A stretch of 64,000 nt of DNA from Vitrella brassicaformis (lineage: Eukaryota; Sar; Vitrellaceae), in the NCBI GenBank assembly GCA_001179505.1, contig CDMY01000312.1, positions 16,807 to 80,806 of the forward strand. The letters are read 5' to 3'. A model generated the notes under the pieces. It worked only from the letters and a program-made list of their open reading frames with translations. It made no database searches and was not told the DNA's origin. Position 1 is the stretch's first letter, and every line of letters begins with the position of its first letter. Position numbers and translations under genes: made by a program. Shown piece by piece: positions 26,467 through 37,239 of this stretch.

Positions 26467-29180
26467 ATGCCTTCCACGATATCGGCGGACGAAGTGGCTC
26501 TTTTCTTCTTAGCTGTACTTGCTCTGGCCCTTTTCTGGCTGCCCTTCCGTTCGAAAGCCTCGCGGCAGCCGCGTAGGGAAACGAGAGAGCGTCTGAAAAA
26601 GGCGGATCCCCTCGATGTCATGGACCATTCCATTCCCGAGTCGGCCACCACGACGCCTTACGGACACACGCCCGATGTCAAGATGGAGATATTCCGTAAG
26701 GTGCGTGCATTCGGTTTCCGCGACGTGGCTGTCGTCGGCCACTACTACGGATCTATGCCGCGCGTGGAAGATCAATTCAGCCAGCTGCTGCGGGCAGAGG
26801 AGCCTCGGATGAGCGGCTGCTGGTTCATGCTGTCAGCTGGTGAGCAGGGCGGCACTGCAGACAGTGCAGCGTAACATTGGCCCGCTTGTGTTCGATTTGT
26901 GTCAGGCGATGAAGACGCGTTGGCGAGGCTGGATGCATCTGGCGTCCCCAATGTGATGCTGGACTACACATTCAGCAACCCCCGCACAGGCACCAGCTCA
27001 CTCGACAGCCTCAAGGCCACCATCGCCCGCATTCAGGAGTACTTCAAGAAGCTCGACAGGGAAGTGATCATGTCCGCCAATGCTGACGGTCTGCCTCACC
27101 TCGACCGTATGGTCAGCCGGTCGGGCTACCAGCATCTGAAGCGCAATCACCTGTACATCAACTTCGTGGATCTGCTGGACTTCAATGTCAGCATGGATGC
27201 GCCGAAAGTACAGGTGAGACAGCGCATGAGCAACTAGATACGGTGGATTCTGCAGCCTTCGTTGTGTTGGTGCGCAGAAAGTGATCGGTTACCTGAGGTC
27301 CAAGAGCATTCCGATTCTGAAAGGCATCTGTTTTGAGGGCGCCAGGGGCATCGCCTTCGCTGATGAATACGGCAAAGTGACTGAACGTCTCCGGTGAGTC
27401 CTGAAACGACTAAGCAGAGGCGCACCCGCTGCATATCTGTTCCTGCTGTTCTCAGGTCGTCGTTTCCTGCGAGTCGTTTCAAGCTGCTGGTGCACTCACA
27501 CGCCGGGCCGCATGGCGACAGCTCACAGGCGGTGGCATTGGAGTGTGTGCGTCGAGGGGCGGACGGCATCTGGGCGGGGTTTATCCCTCAGGCCGCCCAG
27601 ACAGGCCACAACTGCTCCTTGCAGTACCTGGGGTACCTGCACAGCTGCGGCAACAAACAGGTCCAAGAGTTCTACAAACTCAACACGGTAAGTAATCAAC
27701 TCGGCTCGTCACGAAGGCCTCAATCAGGTCGCTGTCTGTCTTCGCCTGAGGTGGTTTGTCTTGCTGCAGGCCGCTGAGACGGCTCGTTCGCTGCACGAAT
27801 TGAGCTTCCCCGACGAACCCATCCCGCCTGACTGCCCCATGTTTGGCAGCAACTCCTACTCGTGGGTCCACACCGTCTTCAGACACGACCAACAGACACC
27901 GCAGGGGCTGCCTGCACGAGTGGTATGTCGACATGGAAGCGGGCCATCAAGATTACTTGTTTGGATGCGTACAGGTTGGTGCGACAGAGAGCGCGCGGCT
28001 CGCTCCGATGACGACCGATGTGGACATGCTCATCGAGCGACTGGATGGCCTCATCGGCAACGAATTTTCATCGATGCCGGCATACAAGAAGGAAGGCTAC
28101 GCCCAGGTCGTCTCGTTAACGATTCAGCTGCTCCTGCGTGAGGGCTACCGGTGCAACTTCAACGATCCGGACAACATTAGATACATCTACCAACACGTGA
28201 GAAGAACCGCAAAGGGAGAAAGAACGCAGAAAAGCACAAGCGAGCCTTCGCTTTTTCCAGGTTCATAAGGTCTACAGGGGACTTCCTGAGAGGAATCTGC
28301 TCATCAATGATGAGGGCTCGATCATAGAGCAGTCTCACATGCCTTACCTGCGGGATTGGCTGAGACGGCCGTCCGAAGACGTACGACTCTGGCTGCTCTA
28401 TAGGTGAGATGAACGTGTGCGTATCAAGGGTCGTACACGAAAGAAGTGTATATCTTGTCTCTTGGCCAGCTCGACACGTGACGTGGACAGCTTCAACAGC
28501 CTCATCAGCAAGGTGGGATCGACTCGTGGCCTACTCTTCGCCATCAAGCACAACAACAAGAAGTTTGGCGTCTTCTTCGACGGGCCCCTCAACCAACCCA
28601 GCAATCCGACATCCACTATGACGACCAGAGGCGACCTCTTCCTATTTTCGCTCAGAGGCAGCTTTTCTCGGCCCACACAGATCCATCCACCGCAAGACAG
28701 ACAGCGGGTGGACGTGGCCGGGAAGGACGGGGCTGTGCAGGGCAGCGGCATGTGGTCCGGCAAGATCGTGATGGCAGGCGACTACCTCTGGCTGGGGTTC
28801 TCGTGGTCGTCCACCCCGTCCCCCTCCATCCTCAGCTGTTGTCACGGGATCCCCAAAAACATCACACCACCAGGATTCACCGGCAGGGAGGTGAATGCGC
28901 TCACCTCCCAGACAGCCAAGCAGTTAAGGGGTGAATACACTCTGGCAGGCAGCGGCTTCTTCACAGCTGACGTGATTGAAGTGTATCAGGTGGGTGCGAA
29001 ATACACACACATCTGCACCACAGCGATGACCCGTGTGATGCATCGTGTCTGTAGGTTGTGAGAGGCCGCGCCCCTGCCATCAATCGTGACTCCCTCCTGC
29101 CCCTGCCCGTCGACTTCCCCCGGCCTCTCTCTGCGAGTGCTCTGTCTTCGACTGAGAGGACAAACCGCACGGCAGCATGA
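26467..29180 (+). CDS. DRE-TIM/HMGL-like barrel fused to a C-terminal TLDc domain
   Basis: The likely start is ATG 26467, giving a signal-anchor (VALFFLAVLALALFWLPF). Exons: 26467-26839, 26906-27213, 27278-27393, 27456-27687, 27770-about 27921, about 27974-28197, 28261-28403, 28470-28989, 29055-29180. The first part resembles HMG-CoA-lyase-type DRE-TIM barrels: opening MDHSIPES, FRKVRAFGFRDVAVVG, and LLVHSHAGPHGDSSQAV with the HxH metal motif followed by RRGADGIWAGFI. The conserved arginine of the opening motif is not evident, so activity is doubtful. The last part is a TLDc domain: LWLLY|SSTRDVDSFNSLI, RGLLFAIKHNNKKFGVFFDG, GDLFLFSLRG, ADVIEVYQ. TLDc domains bind V-ATPase or act in oxidative stress responses. 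The barrel assignment is moderate; the TLDc assignment is good. Confidence 0.6.
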
Positions 29181-29609
29181 TCGACTGTCCACGGTGTGAT
29201 CTCTACATGAGGATGCCTCCTTGTCTTGTGAGAATCGCAGTGCTTATTGCAGTCGGGATTACGTGCCCTTGGTGTTTGTATGTTCCGTGTCGTGCTTTTC
29301 TATCTGAGTCGTTCCTGTGCTTTGTGCAGCTGTCGATGAGCAGCCGACAAATTTGATTTTTGGACATGTGAATGGACTTGGCAGACCTTTCTTGATCGAG
29401 ACGTTCGTCTGTCATGCAGTCGGATCGAATGCAACAAATACATGTGCGTTGTCATGCATTCACACACGCACGAGACGAAACAGAAACACGTCCGCACACT
29501 CTGCACAGGTGGTCACAAAAGGAAAAGAGAGAAAGATGGAGAGAGCCACAGACAGAGAGAGAGATAGCTACCCTTCCTTGCTGTAGTTTGAGTGGCCTAT
29601 GTTTGTGTG
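29181..29609. other. Convergent intergenic region
   Basis: About 430 bp between the TLDc fusion gene and the eIF4E-like gene, which are convergent. It contains GA-rich tracts near 29525-29570. No exon was seen. Confidence 0.6.
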
Positions 29610-30513
29610 TCAGTTGTGGGGTTGGCGTCTATGCAGCTTGATGGCGGGGCGCAGGGGAATGTGCACACGCTGCTGGCCCTCCTGCAGAAACACACACACA
29701 CACAGACACACATGCAGCCGCGTGTTTGTACTGCGATTGCACGTGTTTGCACTGACCACTTGTGTGTTGATGGCTTCCATGATGTCACTGCGCAGCGAAC
29801 AGCGGTCACCTGCACCAGCCAGTCATGCGGACGCATCGATGCATGCATGAATGTCTATCCAGCCCTGTGTGTGTGTGTGTCTGTACGGGTGTCAGCCTTG
29901 GCGAACCACACCTCCACACGCACCGAATCAGACTTCTTCACCTGCACACACCGACGGACCGGACCATTCACACACGGTCCTCCCGCCCCCATAGGGTCTA
30001 CTCCTCACCATGCGCACGCCCGTGATGATGGCGTATGGCTCCACCGACGCCCCGATGCATCCCAGCACGGCATGCGTCCACACGCGGTAGGCCTCACCCA
30101 TCGCCACACTGGCCGGCACGCCAGCGTCGGCCAGGTCCATCGTCAGCACCACACGCTTGCCGCCCACGTTGTCCTTGTCCTCCTACATCGGCAGCACGTC
30201 GTCCTTGAACACCGCAATCGCACCATAGCAACTGACACACACAACGGACATGCGATGGCGGTGCCACGCCATCTTTCCATCCCCGCCGCGGATCAGATTC
30301 TATGTGCATTTTGGCTCCATTCTGCCCCTTGGCCGTGGCCGTTCACCTGTTTGCATCGAGCATGTGTCCGGAGATTTTGAGCCAGAGCTTCCAGAAGCCC
30401 TTGGCGGTGGCGAAGTCGCCCAGCAGCTTCAGGCTATCGATGTACGAGCTGTGGCTACCCGTCAGCTGGCCGAAGACGCTCCAGTTGTTGCGCAGAGGCA
30501 GATCGCACGCCAT
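29610..30513 (-). pseudogene. eIF4E-like cap-binding protein with an in-frame stop at a cap-binding tryptophan
   Basis: ATG at 30513 gives MACDLPLRNNWSVFGQL, matching the eIF4E start (HPLxxxWxLW). Next come ATAKGFWKLWLKISGHML (the VExFWxLYN helix), then after an intron YGAIAVFKDDVLPM, a TAG stop at 30183-30185, and EDKDNVGGKRVVLTM. The family has PMWEDxxNxxGG here, so TAG sits exactly where the cap-stacking Trp (human W102) is expected; TGG to TAG is one transition. Downstream the frame stays intact: GEAYRVWTHAVLGCIG, ASVEPYAIITGVRMV, VRVEVWFAKAD, LRSDIMEAINTQ, ending in TGA at 29610. Five exons with normal splice sites. Either a young pseudogene, a sequence error, or a recoded/edited codon. 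Everything else looks constrained. Confidence 0.7.
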
Positions 30514-30583
30514 CTTGACCAACTGAAGGCGAAATCCAGCCTTATCAATCGCGGACAAAAACGTAGAGACAAAGATCGATGAG

Positions 30584-30595
30584 GTAAACGTTTAC
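30584..30595. promoter_or_regulatory. Perfect 12-bp palindrome between divergent genes
   Basis: GTAAACGTTTAC is identical on both strands and lies about 70 bp upstream of the eIF4E-like ATG and just before the first frame of the phosphatase gene. Its place between head-to-head genes suggests a dimeric factor site. No factor is identified, and chance cannot be ruled out. Confidence 0.35.
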
Positions 30596-30597
30596 AG

Positions 30598-32559
30598 AAT
30601 GGGAGCCAGGTGCGACCCAGGCCCTGCTGCGTGCCTTCGAGCCATGGGCCCTGCTCTTTCTGTGTTTTGCACTGCCTCTTGTGTCAGGTGAGAGGTTCCC
30701 GCTGAGGACAAAATTGGAGACAAAAGAAAGACTGACGCCGTCGCTCTCCGATGTGTGGTGCAGCCGTCTCATCCCATGATGCTTTCTGCGAACACCCCAA
30801 GTTCTCTTTGCCTGTGAAGGGAGCCGACACAGTCGAAATCGACCTGTCGGCGGTACCCTAGTCGGCGGTTGTCAATCTTGCCATCGGGGCCGGCTTCAAA
30901 ATCGTCGAGCATCTGAGGGATGCGCCCTCCTCAGGAAAGCTGCAAGTGGGGAGCAAAGACGACCCGAAAGGTGCCCACTTGCAACGCTAAGACATGGTCG
31001 ATTGGCGATGTCTCTGTCTGACTGTCTGTCTGTCTGTGGGTGCATCAGTGCAGATTTGGTGACGTCAGCTGATCGTTTGAGTGACGAGTACATCCGGGGT
31101 GGCAAGTGGACCGAGACGGGCAAGACCACCATTAACGACAAGGGCAAACCGGAGAAGGAGATGGTCTTCAAGAAGACAGAAGGCCTGACTGCTCTCCGGC
31201 GATGGAAAGGCATCGACGCGCTCAGTGAAGAGGAGAGCACCGAAGGGTTCCCTGAGGCATACTGGCTGGTGGATCCCCTGGACGGCACAAGTGTCTATGC
31301 CGACGATGCCAGGGTCTGGATCAAGCACGCCAAAGGCCTCTCTAAGACTTCTTCTCGCCTAAGGCTCTACCAAGAGATGAAGAAAGTCCTCTTTGCGGAA
31401 TGGACGGTCATGGTGGCCCTCATCCACAAGAACAAGGCAGTGGCGGGAGTCATCACCGTGCCATGGAAGCGCATAGCATACTATGGCGTTGTCCCCAGTA
31501 ACGATGTGGCTGTCGAGGGTTCCGATGCGAGACGCGCCTGTCGTCTGGTGTACACGGGAGACAGCTCGTGGAACGAGGGAAGCGCCCGCAGCATGCACGA
31601 GAAAGCGACATTCAATGTGCCGCTGACGGCGTATGGCGAGGGGTGTATCCAGGGAGTGTCTGCCCCTTACGTCAGGCCTGGTAGCCTGGTGCAGGCGATA
31701 GGCAGTGACATGAACCCCAACGATGCCATCGACGCCTACGAGTACTTTCTATCGCGCCATCCTGACGGCCCGAGGTTTGAATTCCGGCAGGTGCAGGCAA
31801 GCGGGAAGAACTTTCAAGGATTTGGCTCATTCCTGGTGGGTGAGAGAGGCGGGTCTGATAGACAACCAACGATGACAATGAATGAATGTGTTTCCCTTTC
31901 CGATGTGTGTGCAGAAATTTCTGATGGTTTTAGACCCTGAGTTGCTGTGGTTCTACGACCTTGGTCATGTCTCGCGCCGGCCAGAACCTGTTTGTGGGCC
32001 GTCGATGCGTCCATCGAAATTTGCCAAGAGAAAGCTCTACAATGTGGTACGTACGGACGAGACACATGGGCGTCCTTTGGCGATGGAGATCTTGTGTCCC
32101 TCCCCGCGTCCCTTGCCGCATGCAGATCTATCCCCGGATCGCACCCCTTAAGGAATGGGACACAGCAGCGGCACACGCAATCCTGAACGCGGGAAGCGCC
32201 ATGATTTTGCGAGTCGACTGCGTCAACGAGGGCAACCGGGAGTACGGACAGGAGACGGGACCGTTTAGCTTCAAAGTGAGTGGGGAGGAGGTGGGTTACT
32301 CGCGGACAGAGGGGCCCGACCAGTGTGTCGCCAACACAAGGTGGGTGAGTGTGGCGCGGGATGGACAAAGACGCTGGCAGGAGCATATGGCATGTGTCTC
32401 TTCAGGCACCATCAAGATGTGCCTACCCTCAAGACGAAGAAGGAGTTTCAGGACTACTTCATCGCCATGGGGCCGCTTGACCTGACTGACAGCGGCAAGT
32501 CCCTCACACAAATGCTTTCCGGCCATTGCCTCAAAGACCCAAACACAGAGGACAAGTAG
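30598..32559 (+). CDS. CysQ/Hal2-like inositol monophosphatase-family phosphatase
   Basis: Core motifs of the lithium-sensitive phosphatase family are clear: DLVTSADRLSDEYI (31053-31094), LSEEEST, YWLVDPLDGTSVYA (metal-binding DPLDGT, about 31260-31302), WTVMVALIHKNKAVAGVI, and IYPRIAPLKEWDTAAAHAIL (WDTAA, about 32125-32185), the phrasing of CysQ/3'(2'),5'-bisphosphate nucleotidases. These hydrolyse PAP or inositol phosphates with Mg. The last exon ends in TAG at 32557-32559 after DPNTEDK. The 5' end is not resolved: the first frame has a hydrophobic stretch (WALLFLCFALPLVSA) without an in-frame ATG. A TAG at 30859-30861 interrupts the next exon unless a roughly 52-bp GT-AG intron (donor GTGAAG, acceptor ending at that TAG) is spliced out. 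The region between the SFLKFL strand and IYPR is longer than usual. Confidence 0.65.
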
Positions 32560-33327
32560 GCAACGAACCGATCAAGCGAGACGTGCTGTCCGTGTAGCCA
32601 TGGATGCGTCTCTGCAGGACGCCCATGACTTGCCTGCAGCGGATCAACACATGCACTGACGAGAAGATGATACACTTGCCTGAGTGCCCATCAGCGGCCC
32701 ACGGGCGGACACCCGGCGACCAGCACAAGAAGCCCGCTGTCCGCGGCAAGCCGACGGCACACAGTGGCTCATCAGCTCTGGAAGTACGAAAGCAGACCAG
32801 CAGACCAAGCAGAGGATGTGTGCGCAGCCATGTGACTGACCGTGCAATGTTTCACGTGTGTGCAGATGCCCGTCTAATCGGCCGGTGAAGAGAGAGGAAC
32901 AATAGAGACGAAAGCTCTATGTCAGCACGCAAGCGTGACGTATGTGATGGGTCGATTGAGCGAGTGGGTGTGTCGTGTTGAGAGTGAGGAATGAGCTGTG
33001 TCGCGAACACAAGGTGGGTGGGTGGGAAAGGGGTGGACCAAGACACTCGTGCAGGTGTTGATCCTTCTAATTTGTGTTATGTACACACATTGATATAAAG
33101 GGCACAATGAAAGAAAGAATGTGTCTGAATGTGTCTGACACATTGATTCATGTCACCATGCAGCACATCACATCCATCAGGCCAGGCCAACTCCAAATCG
33201 ATTCGACTGACGTCAATCATGCATGCCGCCGTCCAGTGAGTGAGCCGATTGCTGCACAAACACCAGCCACCACACACCAGCTGAATCACGGTGTCTGCAG
33301 TGCATGTCGTGTGTACAGGTGTGCGAC
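32560..33327. other. Intergenic region containing a diverged duplicate of 37.6-37.8 kb
   Basis: No coding exon was supported. The stretch 32838-33003 shares ordered blocks with 37645-37785: 'gtgcaatgtttc' plus 'cgtgtgtgca', 'tgcccgtc', 'cggccggtg', 'gtgtcgtgttg', and 'gaggaatgagctgtgt'. This marks an old dispersed or segmental duplication. Confidence 0.55.
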
Positions 33328-34602
33328 TTACCTGTCTCGCTCAGCTACCTCGACCACCGCCCACCGCACCGCCGACCACCGAACCTGACACACCAGAAGA
33401 AGAACACTAACACTAGCTGTGGATGACGAAACTGACTTACCGAGTTCCCCAGTGGCATCCCGCTCGCTACGTACCGAGTCACCGGCACCACCACCACCAC
33501 CACCATCACCACCACCTGAAAACAAACACAATGTAGCCCGTGAGGCTTCGCTTGTCTGCTCCATTCTCGTGCGTCGATCCCATCCCACCTGGTGTTCATC
33601 CATACCTGTAGCTATCGCCTCACTGACCCCCGGGATCAGCCACGCATCGCCACCCATCCTCGTGGCTGCGAGGGCCGCTGCCAGGGGACTGCCCGCCACG
33701 CCTTCGCCATCGCCATGGGGCTCCTCGCTGCTGTGGAGGGCGATAGACGACCCACCAGAGAATGTGGTCATCTTGATTTGTGCCTCCACCTTATCACCGC
33801 ACAAGATGACCCGTCGCGTTGTGAGGCCAGTGTACGGGTCGGTGCAGTCGATTACGGTGTGGCTGCCCCATACTGGCGACCGCTGGGCCATGAGCGCAGT
33901 GATGCTATCATTCGCGGCAGACGACGCAGGAGACGCAGGATACACCATGCTGGCTGACATACGCGACCTCCGCTCGGCCGTCCTGATGCACCCTACTGTG
34001 ACCGACGAGGGCTGAGTAAGTGGGGGAGGGGGGCGGGCACTCACTGGGGGAGGGGGGCGGGCAGCCGCACGAGTCGGGAACTGTGCGAGTGGGAGCTGCC
34101 GCTGGGCTACAGGGCCGCCGGCACCACCACCATCACCACCACCTGCACAGACACAAACACGCCCACAGAGTCTGTGAGGTTTTGCTCGTCTGCTTCACTC
34201 TCGTGTGTCGATCATCTCCCCTTTTATATTCGATTCTCCACACATACCTGTAGCTATCGCCTTCTGGACGGCCGGGATCAGCCATGAATCGCTACCCATC
34301 CTCGTGGCTGCGAGGGCCACTGCCAGGGGATTGCCCGCCGCGCCCCTGCCATCACCTCGGGGCTTCTCCGTGCTGTACAGGGCGATAGTAGATGGCGGAC
34401 GAGAGAGTCTGATCCAGACGTGTGCCGCAAACGCGTCCCCCGCCTTGTCACCGCACAGGAGGACCCATCGCCATTTGTCGCCAGTGTGCGGGTCGGTGTC
34501 GACTACTTTGTGGCTGCCCCATAGTGGCAACGGTTGGGCTATGAGCGTAGCGATGCGGTCATGCGCGGCCGATGGCGCAGGATACACCCTGCTGGCTGAC
34601 AT
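33328..34602 (-). CDS. Protein with two tandem copies of an unknown domain
   Basis: Each copy is about 110 residues and starts TAERRSRMSAS-VYPA, continuing WGSH-V-D-TDP-TG, a CGDK motif, S-IAL-S-E-P-GDG, PLA-ALAATRMG-D-WLIP and AIAT. Copy one is about 34614-34249, copy two about 33983-33605. Each copy is preceded by the same cag|GACGGCCGAGC acceptor, and the copies are linked by glycine-rich GGGDGGG and a proline-rich segment that reads straight into copy two. The first usable ATG is 34602. It may instead be the 3' part of the upstream BTB-TLDc gene. A strong GTAAGT donor near 33440 suggests a further exon past the open frame that ends at 33328. I do not recognise the domain. Confidence 0.45.
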
Positions 34603-34640
34603 GCGCGACCTCCGCTCGGCCGTCCTGCAAGTGCGAAGAG
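33400..34640. repeat. Tandem exon duplication, about 600-650 bp per unit
   Basis: Unit one (about 34640-34050) and unit two (about 34010-33420) share the exon start, the exon body, the donor after GATAGCTACAG, the intron (with 'cacgagagtgaagcagac' versus a one- or two-base variant), and the following GGT-GGT-GGT-GAT glycine exon. Both exon and intron sequence are shared, so this arose by DNA duplication rather than by retroposition. Confidence 0.7.
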
Positions 34641-37239
34641 GAGAAGACACCGTCTTGTGTTGCCAAGACAACGGCTGGCTGCGTACCGAGCGAGCCGAGA
34701 GAGAACAATATCGCTGAAACTCTGATACGCATCACCTGCAACTGCAGAGGGAGAGACAGAGACATCCAGGAGACGACACAGATGAACGTGCCAGTTCTCC
34801 CCCATTTTCGTCTTCGTCTTACAGCTGCACGGGGGGTCTTTGCTACCGGAAGCACGCACTACCACAGCTTCTCTCCCCAGCATCTCTCCCCCGCCATCAG
34901 TCCGCGTCAGCGCCATGTCACGGCCCAGTCGATGGCCGACGAGGGACCATTGCCGGAGGCTCGCTGCACGCCTCTCGAATGTCGCGCGGCTGCCCGCACG
35001 CTCCACGTCGCCCTCGTTCAACTGCATGGGCAGCTGCTGGATCCACCTGTACCGTTTGGCGAGGCGGAGCAGCGCCGCACTAGCCGCCCAGTCGCCCCCG
35101 TTCTCGAGGAAGTACTGCAGGCGAATCAACTGACGGGGGCTGGCCGACTGACGCAGCGGCTGGTAGTCGATGACGCCGAGAAGGCCCTTCTGCTCGATCA
35201 GGCCATCGATGGCCGACGTCACTGCGGCCTTGTCTACGGCCACCTCCAACTGCGGACAGACATCAAGGAAAAAAGTTTCTCACACGCGGATGCAATCGCA
35301 TTCATTCCCCTCGTCAGTTACCCTTTGTCTGACCTGATACACCTCCAGCCGCTGTGCGGTGAACTCGCGCTCGTCCCCGCCTTTCAGCCTCAGGCGACAC
35401 CGACGAAGATCGCCGCCCATACCCAGCACCAGGCAACCGCCGCCAATGTACAGCCTCCCGCCACCAGCCCCAGCGACGGTCACACGCTGCTCGCCCTGTG
35501 GCACCTCCACCTCTTCCAGGCCCTTGGTGGACGTCTCACGCATCGAGAAGAGGGCCACGGGGCACTCGATGGTGCGAGGGGATGTGGCACTAGGGGGCTG
35601 GATGAGCCGCCCGTCGATGTGGGATGCCTTGACACGGCCATCGTCGTCCTGGGGATGGACGACGAGCACGAGACCTTGGGCGTCGCCCACCTGCTGCAGC
35701 AGCTTGTCGAACGATGAGCGGTGAGCATCGCTCCTGCACCGCACAGACACACGAACACACACATGATGAGGGAGAGAGGGGTGTCTGTCGGCTTGGTTTT
35801 CCTGTCTGCGCGCCTCACGTGAAGAGGCGGTGTAGCTTGGCTGGCTGATTGTAGGTGATCGTGCGGGCGAGCTTGTGCATATCGTGGTCGGTGAGTATGT
35901 GTGGGTAAGTGTGCTTCAGCATGCCGTACATGTCGCACGCGAGCAGCAGCTGGTCCATCTTGTCGCTCGTGGTGGTGGGCGGGGCCACTGGGGTGCAGTC
36001 AGGCAGGATGCGACGACGACGCGCATAGTCGACGATCCTGCAGGTTTGTTGTTGCACGTGAACTCTGCTTCGGTTGGCGTGTTTCTTACTCGCTGAAGTG
36101 GTCGGCAGGTATACGCTTCACCGGAGCACTGTACCTGCAGGGCGACAGCAGTCCACACATACACGATTCATCCCCTCACTGTCCCGGTGAGTGTATGGGT
36201 CCCGGTGGCTGTGCACTTTACAAGTCGAATCGATTTCGCAGGCTGCTGGTGGTCTCTTGAAGAGTCGACTGAGTGGTGCTGATGACCACATAGGGCCGCC
36301 TGTCGTCCTCCAGATCGGGCCACTCGTCGTCCTCCGACACTACTCGGATGGAGCGAATGGACTCATCACCACTCAGGGGCCGCAGGAAGGGAGCGACCGC
36401 CTGTGACGCACACACAGAGCCACGGACCAGTCCATCGACCCAGTCCGTCACCTTTTGTCTCTCCCTCTCTCCTCCGCCCCTCTCACCTTGATTTCGCCCA
36501 TCACTTTGTCGTATCGGGCCTTCTTCGCCGCCCGCTCGCTCTCCAGCTCAGCTAACCTCGCAGCGAAGGTCTTGGCGAACCTCTGCATGACACTCATGAG
36601 GCCCTTCAGCTGCTCCGGCAGCGCGACGGCCGACATGGCGGGCGAGGGTGGTTCTATGTGGTCGTGTGCCGCCTCGCCGTCTGCTGCTGCAGGGGGTGAG
36701 AGCCAGAAGCGGATCCAATCGCACACACCACCTGCTCACTCACACACAGCACGGGAAGAGCAGTGAGTGCATGTGGTGGCTGGATTCAGCCCACCGCTGA
36801 AGAGTCCGGCTCGTGCCTTGCTCTTCAACAGATCCACTCCCTCCTCCCAGCCCTCCTCGCTCATCTTGCTAAGGATCACTTCGAAGGCCCGCGGGTCCGC
36901 ATCGATGAAAATCCGCTGCTTGTCGTCCCTCGGCAAACGGCGGTCCCACTTGCCTCCGAACAGGGAGGCCATCACCGAGCCGTCCGGCCGTGTGACGTCC
37001 TTGCGACGGACAGTGAACGACCGGCCGCCCACGTTGAGGTCCAGCTGGTCATCGCCAGAGGCCGCCGAGCCGTCGGATGCGCCATGAAGACTCAGCAGCT
37101 CGTCGATGTCGTACGATGCGTCGATGCGGTTCTGCTCGGCCTCGAGCTCCTCCAGCGGGCCCACGATCTGTCTGTCAATCGCGCAGAGGGCTCCATGGCG
37201 CGAAAGCAGGTCGCGGTCAATGGCACTTGGCAGGTCCAT
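34539..37239 (-). CDS. BTB (T1-type) and TLDc domain protein
   Basis: ATG at 37239 (MDLPSAIDRDLLSRHGALC...). A potassium-channel-tetramerisation-type BTB follows: LDLNVGGRSFTVRRKDVTR, GSVMASLFGGKWDRRLP, RIFIDADPRAFEVILSKM (about 37050-36870). Then come a coiled region (MQRFAKTFAARLAELESERA), an acidic exon (ESIRSIRVVSEDDEWPDLED) and a helical exon (DKMDQLLLACDMYGMLKHTY). The TLDc domain (about 35735-35340) reads SSFDKLLQQVGDAQGLVLVV, PVALFSMRE, GRLYIGGGCLVLGMGG, AQRLEVYQ. A further exon near 35250-35000 (AIDGLIEQKGLLGVIDYQPL) continues. The exact 3' end is uncertain; the open frame stops at 34539, overlapping the tandem-domain exons in another frame, so an earlier splice or stop is possible. 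It shares the TLDc family with the fusion gene at 26.5-29.2 kb on the other strand. Confidence 0.6.

Noticed and set aside
27900-27975. Apparent frameshift in the DRE-TIM/TLDc gene between QQTPQGLPAR and VGATESARLAP
   Set aside because: A short GTATGT...TACAG intron of about 52 bp restores the frame (ARV|VGATES), so no lesion is needed.
29597-29610. TAG codon reassigned to tryptophan across the genome
   Set aside because: TAG ends several well-supported genes here (Aurora 24736, C1D 24936, ChaC 38317, membrane protein 60578), so it is a normal stop.
30859-30861. In-frame TAG in an early exon of the CysQ-like phosphatase, at first taken as a second nonsense lesion paralleling the eIF4E stop
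   Set aside because: A roughly 52-bp GT-AG intron (donor GTGAAG, acceptor ending at this TAG) joins HPKFSLP to SAVVNLAIG in frame. The stop may simply be an acceptor, so it is not evidence for editing or decay.
34650-34732. Signal-peptide-like start (MRIRVSAILFSLGS) for the tandem-domain gene
   Set aside because: Its frame does not join the first domain exon with any convincing splice pair; the only candidate intron would be 26 bp.
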